A stretch of 64,000 nt of DNA, from the NCBI GenBank assembly GCA_903891475.1, contig CAITEP010000010.1:124001-188000 (forward strand). The letters are read 5' to 3'. Numbering within the stretch: the stretch's first letter is position 1; each line of letters opens with the position of its first letter. The position numbers and the translations under genes were made by a program. The notes under the pieces are model-generated. The model was not told where the DNA came from, ran no database searches, and was given only the letters and a program-made list of their open reading frames with translations. The stretch is from an uncultured Mucilaginibacter sp. (GTDB lineage: Bacteria > Bacteroidota > Bacteroidia > Sphingobacteriales > Sphingobacteriaceae). Shown in pieces: positions 17,333 through 25,571 of the stretch.

Positions 17333-18325
17333 CTATAAACCCAATTTTGACGAAATTTCCAGCATTCGTTCAATTGGCAACACCGCCTTTTCAATAATAT
17401 CCTGCGGTACAAAAATTTCGGGCAAGCCATTTTTTAAACACAAATACAATTTTTCCAAAGTGTTACGCTTCATATGCGGACAATCATTACACGCGCAATT
17501 ACTCTCCGGCGGAGCCGGGAAAAATTTTTTTTGAGGGTTATCTTTTTGCATTTGGTGCAAAATTCCTGCCTCGGTAGCCACTATAAATTCTTGGTCACTA
17601 CTTTTAGTCGCAAAATTTAAAATTCCGGTGGTTGAGCCAATATAATCGGCCATTTGTAAAATGGCATCTTCACATTCGGGGTGTGCCAGTAGTTTTACTC
17701 CGGGGTGGCGCTCCTTCATTTTGGTAATTTTTTCTCTCGAAAAAATTTCATGCACCATACAGGCACCGTTCCACAAAACCAAATCCCTACCTGTTTTTTT
17801 TGCAACATAAGCTCCCAAATTTTTATCGGGACCAAATATTATTTTTTGTTCTTTGGGCAGGCTTTCCACAATTCCAACCGCATTGCTGCTGGTGCAAACA
17901 ATATCGCTCATGGCTTTTAGCTCGGCTGTACAATTCACATAAGTTATAACCAAATGGTCGGGATATTTTTCCCTGAACTTTTTAAACAAATGTGGCGGAC
18001 AACTATCAGCTAATGAGCAGCCTGCCTTTATGTCGGGTAATAAAACTTTTTTTGTAGGAGATAAAATTTTGGCTGTTTCGGCCATAAAATGCACGCCGGC
18101 AAAAACAATAACATCGGCATCGGTTTTTGCAGCTTGTTGCGACAAACCCAAACTATCGCCAATATAATCGGCAATGTCTTGTATATCAGGTTCCTGATAG
18201 TAGTGGGCAAGTATAACAGCATTTTTCTCCTTTTTTAATTTTTTAATTTCCTCAAATAGGTCGAGTGTTGGGTCAATAAATTCTTCCGCAAAACCCTTGA
18301 TATTTATTTCTGCTAAGGTATCCAT
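17333..18325 (-). CDS. nadA: Quinolinate synthase A
   Basis: A 330-residue protein. [21 protein letters not shown] near 38-58 is the signature start of NadA. The cysteines expected to bind the 4Fe-4S cluster are in [10 protein letters not shown] near 103, the NGACMVHE region near 190 and [10 protein letters not shown] near 285. It condenses iminoaspartate with dihydroxyacetone phosphate to quinolinate in NAD synthesis. The partner nadB is divergent across a 408-base AT-rich spacer, so both may be controlled from it. nadC was not found in the window. Confidence 0.96.
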   Translation of the reverse strand: MDTLAEINIKGFAEEFIDPTLDLFEEIKKLKKEKNAVILAHYYQEPDIQDIADYIGDSLGLSQQAAKTDADVIVFAGVHFMAETAKILSPTKKVLLPDIKAGCSLADSCPPHLFKKFREKYPDHLVITYVNCTAELKAMSDIVCTSSNAVGIVESLPKEQKIIFGPDKNLGAYVAKKTGRDLVLWNGACMVHEIFSREKITKMKERHPGVKLLAHPECEDAILQMADYIGSTTGILNFATKSSDQEFIVATEAGILHQMQKDNPQKKFFPAPPESNCACNDCPHMKRNTLEKLYLCLKNGLPEIFVPQDIIEKAVLPIERMLEISSKLGL

Positions 18326-18733
18326 TTCAACAATTCAATTAATAACAATTACTTTTAATATATAAAAAGAACTATTGTTATTGGGGTGTTAGTTATGTTT
18401 AAAAGTTTTTTATGTTGTGGTATGCTAACTATTTTTTAATAATTTATTAACAATTTTTATGCATTTTTTTTGAGCTAAATAATTGGTTTACTGAATTATT
18501 TTAAAAACAAATTTATTATTAAAATCATTTTTGTTAATAGTTTGTTACTGTTTAAAATGTTAGCTTTGCTATTTTAATTACTCAAAAGTCGTTTAAAATA
18601 TTTTATTTTCCTTACTGTTTTTTGTAGTTATCCACTTATTAATTACTTACTAGGTATTTGCTTACATTAAATTAACACACTATTGATAGCTTATTAACAA
18701 TATACCTATTTTTACACACCCTATATTAAATTC
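18326..18733. promoter_or_regulatory. Divergent nadA/nadB control region
   Basis: A 408-base AT-rich spacer with no gene. An inverted repeat with perfect 9-base arms, AATAACAAT at 18341-18349 and ATTGTTATT at 18374-18382, lies 16 bases upstream of the nadA start. A TAnnTTTG-type box, TAGCTTTG at 18561-18568, has a TTTG 16 bases before it; the usual spacing is nearer 20, so it is weak. The repeat could be a repressor site for NAD genes, but in DNA this AT-rich such repeats also arise by chance. Confidence 0.35.
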
Positions 18734-20326
18734 ATGAGTAAAACTGTTGATTTTTTAGTTATTGGTTCTGGAATTGCCGGATTAAGTTTCGCGCTAAAAG
18801 CTGCTAAACATGGTAAGGTATTGATAGTTACAAAAAGTAATGAAGATGAATCGAACACAAAATATGCACAGGGTGGTGTTGCTGTTGTTGTGGATAAAAA
18901 AGAAGATTCGTTTGAAAAGCATATACAAGATACCCTAATTGCCGGTGATGGTTTATGCGATGAAGAAGTAGTTAGTTTGGTAGTAAGGGAGGGTCCTGAC
19001 CGTATTCGTGAAATTATTGAGTATGGTGCCAACTTTGATAAAACAAAATCGGGTGTTTATGATTTAGCAAAAGAGGGTGGTCATTCCGAGTTTAGGGTAA
19101 TGCATTTTAAAGACATTACAGGTTTTGAAATTGAACGTGCCCTACTAGCTGAAGTACACCAAAATCCTAATATTGAAATACTGACCCATTATTTTGCGGT
19201 TGATTTAATTACACAGCATCATTTGGGTGTTTTTGTTGATAAATCAACTCAAGATATAACATGCTACGGCGTATATGCCTTTAATAATCAAACCAAAAAT
19301 GTTGAAAAAATATTAGCCAAGGTTACTGTAATGGCTTCTGGTGGTGCAGGGCATATTTATTCAATAACTACTAATCCTACCATTGCTACTGGCGATGGTA
19401 TTGCCATGGTTTACCGTGCTAAAGGTAAGGTTAGGAATATGGAATTTATACAATTTCATCCTACTGCTTTGTATAATCCTGGCGAATATCCATCGTTCTT
19501 AATATCAGAAGCGGTTCGTGGCTTAGGTGGAATATTAAAACGTACCAATGGGGAAGAATTTATGCAAGAGTATGATGAGCGTAAATCATTAGCTCCAAGA
19601 GATATTACAGCCAGAGCGATTGATGCTGAAATAAAAAAATCGGGCGAAGATTATGTTTATTTAGATATTCGGCACGTTAGTAAAGCGGATATATTAAATC
19701 ATTTCCCGAATATTTATGCCAAGTGTTTGGATATAGGTATTGATATGACTAAGGATATGATTCCTGTGGCTCCAGCCTGCCATTATATGTGTGGTGGTGT
19801 AATGGTTGATCATGTTGGTAAATCTTCCATCATGAGGCTCTATGCTTGTGGTGAGTGTTCTTCCACAGGGTTACATGGAGCCAATAGATTGGCTTCAAAT
19901 TCGTTGTTAGAAGCCTTGGTATTCGCGCATCGTATTTATGAAGACGCCGTTAATAAATTTAATAGTTTTGATATACCTGTAAATATCCCCGATTGGGATG
20001 AAAAAGGGGTTCAATTATCAAATGAGGATATTTTGGTAACCCATAATGTGCGTGAAATGCAAAAAGTAATGAACGATTATGTGGGTATTGTACGGTCTGA
20101 TTTTAGGTTAGACAGGGCCATGCGCAGGTTAGGTTTGTTATATGAAGAAACGGAAGATTTTTACAAGAAAACAAAATTATCAGTAAAGCTTTGTGAACTA
20201 AGAAATTTAATACAGGTTTCGTTTCTGGTTATTAAATCAGCTATGATGCGCAAGGAAAGCAGAGGATTACATTCTACAACTGATTATCCTACTCATGCCA
20301 ATACCATAGAAGATACCATATTTTAA
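18734..20326 (+). CDS. nadB: L-aspartate oxidase
   Basis: A 530-residue flavoprotein. The FAD-binding GSGIAGLSFALKAAKHG is near 12-28, and NTKYAQGGVAVV near 42 is the succinate dehydrogenase/aspartate oxidase signature. MEFIQFHPTALY near 236 and the arginine of APRDITARAID near 285 follow, with HGANRLASNSLLEALVF near 375. The C-terminal helical domain is complete. It oxidises aspartate to iminoaspartate, the substrate of NadA encoded divergently. A gene of unknown function starts ten bases downstream and is probably co-transcribed. Confidence 0.96.
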   Translation: MSKTVDFLVIGSGIAGLSFALKAAKHGKVLIVTKSNEDESNTKYAQGGVAVVVDKKEDSFEKHIQDTLIAGDGLCDEEVVSLVVREGPDRIREIIEYGANFDKTKSGVYDLAKEGGHSEFRVMHFKDITGFEIERALLAEVHQNPNIEILTHYFAVDLITQHHLGVFVDKSTQDITCYGVYAFNNQTKNVEKILAKVTVMASGGAGHIYSITTNPTIATGDGIAMVYRAKGKVRNMEFIQFHPTALYNPGEYPSFLISEAVRGLGGILKRTNGEEFMQEYDERKSLAPRDITARAIDAEIKKSGEDYVYLDIRHVSKADILNHFPNIYAKCLDIGIDMTKDMIPVAPACHYMCGGVMVDHVGKSSIMRLYACGECSSTGLHGANRLASNSLLEALVFAHRIYEDAVNKFNSFDIPVNIPDWDEKGVQLSNEDILVTHNVREMQKVMNDYVGIVRSDFRLDRAMRRLGLLYEETEDFYKKTKLSVKLCELRNLIQVSFLVIKSAMMRKESRGLHSTTDYPTHANTIEDTIF

Positions 20327-20336
20327 AATTATTTAA

Positions 20337-20936
20337 ATGGATAAATTATTTTTAATCATTATAACACACATAATAAACATAAATGTTGGTCAGCTAAAGA
20401 CATATATTGGTTTAGATTCTCTAAGCGCAGGCAGTGAAATAAGTTTTTTTGATGCACAGTTTGCTGATAAAGGTATTTATTTTGGCTCATTTAAAGACAA
20501 TATTTTAATTGTTAGTAATAAAAAAGCATTTGAATTTTACTATAAAGATGTTAGTACATTCGAAAAAACGATAAGCACTTTAGCACCTAATATAGAGGTT
20601 GCGGTTTTAACACTCGACGATGCAAATAACTTTTATGGATATTCGTTGATAAAAGACGGAGTTAGGCAAAGAGTTAAGGCCGGTACGGATACCGAAGTTT
20701 TTGTTGATGAAGGTAAACCAATTCCGGAAGAGGAAGCTTTGTTAAAGGCAAATTTAATTTCTGATAATGAATTGGAAACTATGAAAGCAAAACATGGTGA
20801 GGCTTATACCTTAAAACAAATTGGTTACGAAGTTGGTAAACGCGTTCCTATTAAATTATTAACCCATTTCTTCGGAAATAACATGGATGAAGTAGCTGAA
20901 AATTTGAATAAGGTATTATTAATTGAATATAAATAA
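20337..20936 (+). CDS. Protein of unknown function downstream of nadB
   Basis: A 199-residue protein that I do not assign to a family. The first 25 residues are hydrophobic but not a clear signal peptide. The body alternates beta and polar segments (FADKGIYFGSFKDNILIVSN near 42-61) and has a repeated lysine-acidic pattern. The C-terminal helices include YEVGKRVPIKLLTHFFG near 160-176. It starts ten bases after nadB and ends just before the convergent tRNA-Gly. Linkage to nadB suggests the same transcript but proves no shared function. Confidence 0.7.
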   Translation: MDKLFLIIITHIININVGQLKTYIGLDSLSAGSEISFFDAQFADKGIYFGSFKDNILIVSNKKAFEFYYKDVSTFEKTISTLAPNIEVAVLTLDDANNFYGYSLIKDGVRQRVKAGTDTEVFVDEGKPIPEEEALLKANLISDNELETMKAKHGEAYTLKQIGYEVGKRVPIKLLTHFFGNNMDEVAENLNKVLLIEYK

Positions 20937-20938
20937 GT

Positions 20939-21014
20939 TGGAGCGGAAAACGGGATTCGAACCCGCGGCCTTCAGTTTGGGAAACTGATGCTCTACCAAC
21001 TGAACTATTTCCGC
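20939..21014 (-). tRNA. tRNA-Gly (anticodon CCC)
   Basis: On the minus strand the acceptor stem pairs GCGGAAA (21008-21014) with TTTCCGC (20943-20949). The D arm TTCAGTTGGTAGAGC, an anticodon stem TCAGT/ACTGA with loop TTCCCAA and the T arm GGGTTCGAATCCC are all present. The anticodon is CCC. The discriminator base is T and the CCA end is encoded in the DNA (20939-20941). Its 3' end lies two bases from the stop of the convergent gene at 20936. Confidence 0.96.
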
Positions 21015-21082
21015 TAGTTTATTTCAACACAAATATAAAGGATTATAAATTACATTACTTTGAATCTAAAATTTTTACAACT

Positions 21083-21595
21083 ATGCCTTTAATATTACCA
21101 GTAAAAGGAATTAGCCCAAAATGGGGCAATGATTGTTTTATTGCCGATAATGCAACGATTGTGGGTGATGTAGTAATGGGTGAAAAATGTTCTGTTTGGT
21201 TTAACGCGGTAATTCGTGGCGATGTTAATTTTATAAAAATTGGTGATAATACCAATATACAAGATGGCGCGGTTATTCATTGTACTTATCAAGGTGCCTC
21301 AACTACTATAGGGAGTAATGTATCTATTGGCCACAACGCGCTTGTGCATGGGTGTACACTGCAAAATCATGTGTTAATTGGTATGGGTGCCATCGTGATG
21401 GATAACGCGGTAGTTGAAGAATTTGTAATCATAGCAGCTGGAGCCATTGTTCTTGAAAAAACCATATGCGAATCGGGCTATTTATACGCCGGCATCCCGG
21501 CAAAAAAAATAAAACCTTTATCCGAAGAGCAAAAGGAAATGCTAAAGCGCCTACCTCAAAACTATATCATGTATTCGGGTTGGTTTAGTAAGTAG
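21083..21595 (+). CDS. Gamma-carbonic anhydrase family protein
   Basis: A 170-residue left-handed beta-helix protein made of hexapeptide repeats (for example GDNTNIQDGAVIH near 54-66, IGSNVSIGHNALVHGC near 76-91). The histidines that would bind zinc in a trimer are present in AVIHCT, IGHNA and LVHGC. The C-terminus AGIPAKKIKPLSEEQ is typical of the YrdA/PaaY-like subgroup. It may hydrate carbon dioxide or act as a metal-binding acyl-type hexapeptide protein; activity in this subgroup is often weak. Its last 11 bases overlap the convergent lipoprotein gene. Confidence 0.9.
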   Translation: MPLILPVKGISPKWGNDCFIADNATIVGDVVMGEKCSVWFNAVIRGDVNFIKIGDNTNIQDGAVIHCTYQGASTTIGSNVSIGHNALVHGCTLQNHVLIGMGAIVMDNAVVEEFVIIAAGAIVLEKTICESGYLYAGIPAKKIKPLSEEQKEMLKRLPQNYIMYSGWFSK

Positions 21596-23228
21596 TGGGT
21601 TCTTTTGGTATGGTAATAGTAGTTTGCTGTTCCCAGTTTGGTCTTAGCGTCAATATTTCTCTGCTCACCCAAATATTCTCTGGTTGAATTCTCTTTTTCA
21701 CATTGCCACTATCCCATTTTCCATTTCCATTGGTATCATAAATTACTTTAATTCTATACTTCGCAGTTATAAAGTTTTTATAAATAAGTGATGTACTTTC
21801 ATGTATAGGGGTACTACGTAATACCACTTTTTCATCATTCATTAATTGTACGATGTATGATTTTCCTGTATCGGGTACATTGACAGTTAAAGTAAGCTGA
21901 CTATAATTTTGTTCTTTATCTAAAGCGAATTTTCTTACAACTCTTTTATTTTTATCTCCAAAAATGTCAATAAACGCACCTTCTTCGAACGTTAATAGAT
22001 AGTTTGAATTTTGTTTTAATTTATATTTCAAATTGAACTTTTTAAGATTGCTGGTATCTCTATCTATGCTAAAATTTGTAATATCTGTTGAGTCTTCCTT
22101 TAATGAAATTAAACTGGCATCATACGTATCAATTGGGAAACTGGCTTTTATAGCTAAAGCATTTCCAGGTTTCAGTTTGAAATCGTTATTCAGGTTAAAA
22201 TTGAAACCTAGCTGACGATTAAACGTTTCCCTTTTTCCTTTATGGAATGAGGTTGAATCAAGAGGTTTAATACCATCAAAAAATGCAACCCTGATAGAAT
22301 CAAAATCCATGTTTTTCATATACAACATGGCCGAATCATTAGCTTTTGAAAAATCAACTATTTTAAATTTATCAAATTCTTTTGGGTATATAATTTTTAG
22401 GCTAGGCTTATCCAGTTTCTTATTAAATACGAAAGACATTTTACCATCCTGATCAAAACTTCTTGCAGCCAATCTAAATTTCTCAGGTTCTTGTCTAAAA
22501 ATGTTTAATTGAATGTTTGAAGTGTCGGCTGTTAAATTGATATCTTTTTTCAAGAAGCCAATCAGTTCCTCATCTCTATTATAAATTTTATCGGGCGATT
22601 TTTCAAACAATGCATAAATACGATAATGGTCGGCATGCAGATTATTCAATGTAAAGTTTCCACTCGAATCTGTGGTTGTATAAACAGTGGGTTTTTTCTT
22701 TCCAAAAAATGCGGTATCCTGTTTCAAATTAAAAAGCATTACCGTCGCGTCTTTTTGGCGCTCCTGCGTTTCGTTATTTATTACGGTACCCGAAATGCTT
22801 AACGAGTCGATATGTAAACCGGTTGAAAAAACGTAAGTAAAGTTTTTCAAAATATTTCCTTCGTTCACATCTGCAATGGCTTTTCCAAAATTTATGACAT
22901 AGGTGGTGTTTTTTTCGAGGGTATCTTTTAAATCAATCACTAAGCTTTTTTGCCTTATTTTATATTCCGGTTGTTTTGCCGGATTTGGTGTCATGGTAAT
23001 TTCTTGTGATTGATTATTTAATTTAAAAAATTCATCAAAATCCAATTGAATTCTTTTTGCCGAAAAGTTACGGGTGTTGTTTAGTGGTTCAGCCTTTAAT
23101 AATTTTGGTGGGGTACGGTCTCTTGGTCCACCTTGTGGCAATTGCCTGTTGGCACATGCAAAAAACGAGAGTGATATAGAAAAAAGGGATACTTTTTTTA
23201 ATAAATTTAAGCCTTTTTGATTTAACAT
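21585..23228 (-). CDS. Ig-like domain lipoprotein
   Basis: A 547-residue envelope protein. The signal peptide ends at a lipobox (SFFACANRQ), placing the lipid-bearing cysteine near residue 25. Residues about 35-135 form a bacterial Ig-like domain of the SbsA/Big_5 type (RDRTPPKLLKAEPLNNTRNF then YVINFGKAIADVNEGN). Next comes a transthyretin-like carboxypeptidase-regulatory fold near 150-215 (SGNFTLNNLHADHYRIYALFE), and a long beta-rich C-terminal region. Proteins of this form are common in Bacteroidota; they sit in the outer membrane and have no assigned activity. Confidence 0.85.
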   Translation of the reverse strand: MLNQKGLNLLKKVSLFSISLSFFACANRQLPQGGPRDRTPPKLLKAEPLNNTRNFSAKRIQLDFDEFFKLNNQSQEITMTPNPAKQPEYKIRQKSLVIDLKDTLEKNTTYVINFGKAIADVNEGNILKNFTYVFSTGLHIDSLSISGTVINNETQERQKDATVMLFNLKQDTAFFGKKKPTVYTTTDSSGNFTLNNLHADHYRIYALFEKSPDKIYNRDEELIGFLKKDINLTADTSNIQLNIFRQEPEKFRLAARSFDQDGKMSFVFNKKLDKPSLKIIYPKEFDKFKIVDFSKANDSAMLYMKNMDFDSIRVAFFDGIKPLDSTSFHKGKRETFNRQLGFNFNLNNDFKLKPGNALAIKASFPIDTYDASLISLKEDSTDITNFSIDRDTSNLKKFNLKYKLKQNSNYLLTFEEGAFIDIFGDKNKRVVRKFALDKEQNYSQLTLTVNVPDTGKSYIVQLMNDEKVVLRSTPIHESTSLIYKNFITAKYRIKVIYDTNGNGKWDSGNVKKRIQPENIWVSREILTLRPNWEQQTTITIPKEPTTY

Positions 23229-23343
23229 GGTTTTTAAACGATATAAACGTTTTTTATGCTTTTATGATACACTACATTAAAAATTAAAAATAATTGATTT
23301 AATGCAAAATTTTATAAGTAATTGATTATTAATTATTTAACTT

Positions 23344-25206
23344 CTATTTTGTTATATGAACCATTAAAACCGAAATATCAGATGGTGTTACCCCCGAAAT
23401 GCGGGAAGCCTGACCTAAAGTGCGTGGTTTTATCTTCATTAATTTTTCGCGCGCCTCTTTTGATAATGATTGCATTTGGTTATAATTAAAATCTGGATTA
23501 ATTTCTTTGTCTTCCATTTTTTTCATCCGAGCCACTATCTCCAATTCTTTATCAAAATAGCTTTCGTATTTTATTTTAATTTCCGCTTGTTCAATGGTTT
23601 CTTTATCGTAATTATTTAATAGGTTATTCAAGTCTTCATCCGCTTTTCTTAAATCATTAAAACCTAATTGCGGTCTTCCAATTAAATTGAATTGTTTGGT
23701 ACTTTGGGTAAGTATGCTTGTCCCTTTGCTTTCTAATAGGCCATTTACATTTTCCGGATTAACCGATTTTGTTTTGGTAAATGCTACAATTTTATCGGAA
23801 TCGGCAATCTTAGTATTAACCTTATTCATTCTTTCCTCGCCCACTAAGCCTATTTCGTAAGCCATTGGGGTAAGCCTAATGTCGGCATTGTCTTGCCTTA
23901 ATAATAAACGATGTTCTGCTCTGGAGGTAAACATCCTGTAGGGTTCTTCCGTGCCTTTTGTTACCAGGTCATCAATCAATACGCCAATGTATGATTCTGA
24001 TCTTTTCATAATCAGTTCATGTTTATCGTTCAGTTTTTGATGTGCGTTAATGCCGGCAACAAAGCCTTGTGATGCTGCTTCTTCGTAGCCTGTGGTTCCG
24101 TTAATTTGGCCCGCAAAATACAAGTTACTAATAAGCTTAGTCTCTAAAGTTAAGCCAAGTTGTATAGGTGGAAAATAATCATACTCTATGGCATAACCTG
24201 GTCTAAACATTTTCGCGTTTTCAAAACCAGGTATTTTGGTGAGGGCTTTATATTGGATGTCCTCGGGTAAAGAAGTTGAGAAACCATTAACATAAATCTC
24301 TACAGTATTTAATCCTTCTGGCTCTACAAATATTTGGTGTCTATCTCGCTCCGCAAACCTGTTTATCTTATCCTCTATAGAAGGGCAATATCGCGGGCCT
24401 AGTCCTTTAATCCTGCCAGTAAACATAGGTGATTTTTCAAATCCTTCCTTTAATGTTTCGTGTACTTTGGTATTGGTATAGGTAATCCAGCAACAACGCT
24501 GTTTAGTAATTTGCGGCACATCGGTATAGGAGAATTTACCACGCTCATCATCTCCCCATTGTTCTTCCATTAAGGTATAGTTCAAACTTCTGCCATCTAC
24601 CCTAGGAGGGGTGCCTGTTTTCATTCTACCTGCTGTAAAGCCCAATTCAACCAATTGTTCTGTTAATCCTGTGGCTGCTTTCTCTGCTGTTCTACCGCCA
24701 CCAAACTTTTTCTCGCCAATATGTATTATGCCATTTAAAAAGGTACCATTGGTAAGTATCACCGCGTCTGCTGCTAACTCTATTCCTAAAGAAGTTCTCA
24801 CTCCTTTAATAGTGTTATTGGTTACCAATAATGAGGTAACCGTATCTTGCCAGAAGTCAACATTGGGCGTTTGTTCAAGGGCCAAACGCCACTCCTCCGC
24901 AAAGCGCATTCTGTCGCTTTGGGCGCGCGGACTCCACATCGCAGGGCCTTTCGATAGGTTGAGCATTCTGAACTGTATGGAAGTTTTATCTGTAATGATA
25001 CCTGAATAGCCACCCATTGCATCAATCTCCCTAACAATTTGTCCCTTAGCCACACCACCCATTGCCGGGTTACAACTCATTTGTGCTATTACGCCCATGT
25101 TCATGGTTATCAGCAATACCGATGAGCCAAGGTTAGCCGCCGCCGCTGCTGCCTCACATCCTGCATGCCCTGCACCTACCACTATTATATCGTACTTTTT
25201 AAACAT
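23344..25206 (-). CDS. mnmG: tRNA uridine-5-carboxymethylaminomethyl(34) synthesis enzyme MnmG (GidA)
   Basis: A 620-residue FAD protein of normal length. [19 protein letters not shown] at 9-27 binds [24 protein letters not shown] near 170, [14 protein letters not shown] near 195 and [16 protein letters not shown] near 365 are MnmG signatures, and the C-terminal helical domain that contacts tRNA ends with [16 protein letters not shown]. With MnmE it modifies the wobble uridine of several tRNAs. Its 5' side carries a cluster of three parS-like palindromes, reminiscent of the gidA region near the replication origin in many bacteria. Confidence 0.97.
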   Translation of the reverse strand: MFKKYDIIVVGAGHAGCEAAAAAANLGSSVLLITMNMGVIAQMSCNPAMGGVAKGQIVREIDAMGGYSGIITDKTSIQFRMLNLSKGPAMWSPRAQSDRMRFAEEWRLALEQTPNVDFWQDTVTSLLVTNNTIKGVRTSLGIELAADAVILTNGTFLNGIIHIGEKKFGGGRTAEKAATGLTEQLVELGFTAGRMKTGTPPRVDGRSLNYTLMEEQWGDDERGKFSYTDVPQITKQRCCWITYTNTKVHETLKEGFEKSPMFTGRIKGLGPRYCPSIEDKINRFAERDRHQIFVEPEGLNTVEIYVNGFSTSLPEDIQYKALTKIPGFENAKMFRPGYAIEYDYFPPIQLGLTLETKLISNLYFAGQINGTTGYEEAASQGFVAGINAHQKLNDKHELIMKRSESYIGVLIDDLVTKGTEEPYRMFTSRAEHRLLLRQDNADIRLTPMAYEIGLVGEERMNKVNTKIADSDKIVAFTKTKSVNPENVNGLLESKGTSILTQSTKQFNLIGRPQLGFNDLRKADEDLNNLLNNYDKETIEQAEIKIKYESYFDKELEIVARMKKMEDKEINPDFNYNQMQSLSKEAREKLMKIKPRTLGQASRISGVTPSDISVLMVHITK

Positions 25207-25242
25207 TCTTTATTTATACAAGTATGTTATTTATTCTGCGAA

Positions 25243-25258
25243 TGTTCCACGTGGAACA
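25243..25258. promoter_or_regulatory. parS-like site 1 (ParB centromere site)
   Basis: A perfect 16-base palindrome TGTTCCACGTGGAACA, which fits the near-universal ParB binding consensus TGTTnCACGTGnAACA. It lies 36 bases upstream of mnmG. ParB spreads from such sites and works with ParA and SMC to separate chromosome origins. Confidence 0.85.
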
Positions 25259-25287
25259 TAAAGCTAAAATATATATATTTATTTAAA

Positions 25288-25303
25288 TGTTCCACGTGGA
25301 ACA
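25288..25303. promoter_or_regulatory. parS-like site 2 (ParB centromere site)
   Basis: Second identical copy of the 16-base palindrome, starting 45 bases after the first. It is intergenic, between mnmG and the small membrane-protein gene. Confidence 0.85.
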
Positions 25304-25316
25304 TAGCTACTGCTCT

Positions 25317-25571
25317 CTATTTCTTCTTATTCGATGTTCCACGTGGAACATAAAACAAAGATATGCCCGCTACTACAGCCCAAACACATTCTAAAACAAC
25401 AAAAGGATAAAAATGAATGAGCCATGACGAATAGCAACATATGCCAGCACCTAATAAATTAAGCAAGCTGTATAGCTTGTTTTCGGATGGTAATCGCTTA
25501 AACAAATTAAGCAAAAAAGCGACTAACAATATAATTACACCAATAGTTGCTAATATGTCGGATGTTTTCAC
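25317..25571 (-). CDS. Small membrane protein, CBU_0592 family
   Basis: An 84-residue protein with three hydrophobic segments (near 8-25, 36-50 and 53-72). The pattern NLLGAGICCYSSW followed by FVVLECVWAVVAG fits the CBU_0592-type family of small membrane proteins. The start is GTG, sharing one base with the TAG of the ABC-F gene upstream. The C-terminal tail VPRGTSNKKK is encoded partly by a parS site, so the tail sequence is probably dictated by ParB binding rather than by protein function. Function unknown. Confidence 0.7.
   Translation of the reverse strand: MKTSDILATIGVIILLVAFLLNLFKRLPSENKLYSLLNLLGAGICCYSSWLIHFYPFVVLECVWAVVAGISLFYVPRGTSNKKK
25335..25350. promoter_or_regulatory. parS-like site 3 (ParB centromere site), inside a coding region
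   Basis: Third identical copy, starting 47 bases after the second. It lies inside the 3' end of the small membrane-protein gene, where it encodes the residues VPRGT in the tail of the protein. Confidence 0.85.

Noticed and set aside
25243..25350. CRISPR array
   Set aside because: Three identical 16-base units with 29-31-base spacers look regular, but the unit is the perfect parS palindrome, spacers are AT-rich intergenic DNA and no cas gene exists nearby.
25165..25353. Plus-strand frame whose product repeats CSTWN
   Set aside because: The repeats are simply the three parS palindromes read as codons; the frame overlaps mnmG and the membrane-protein gene.
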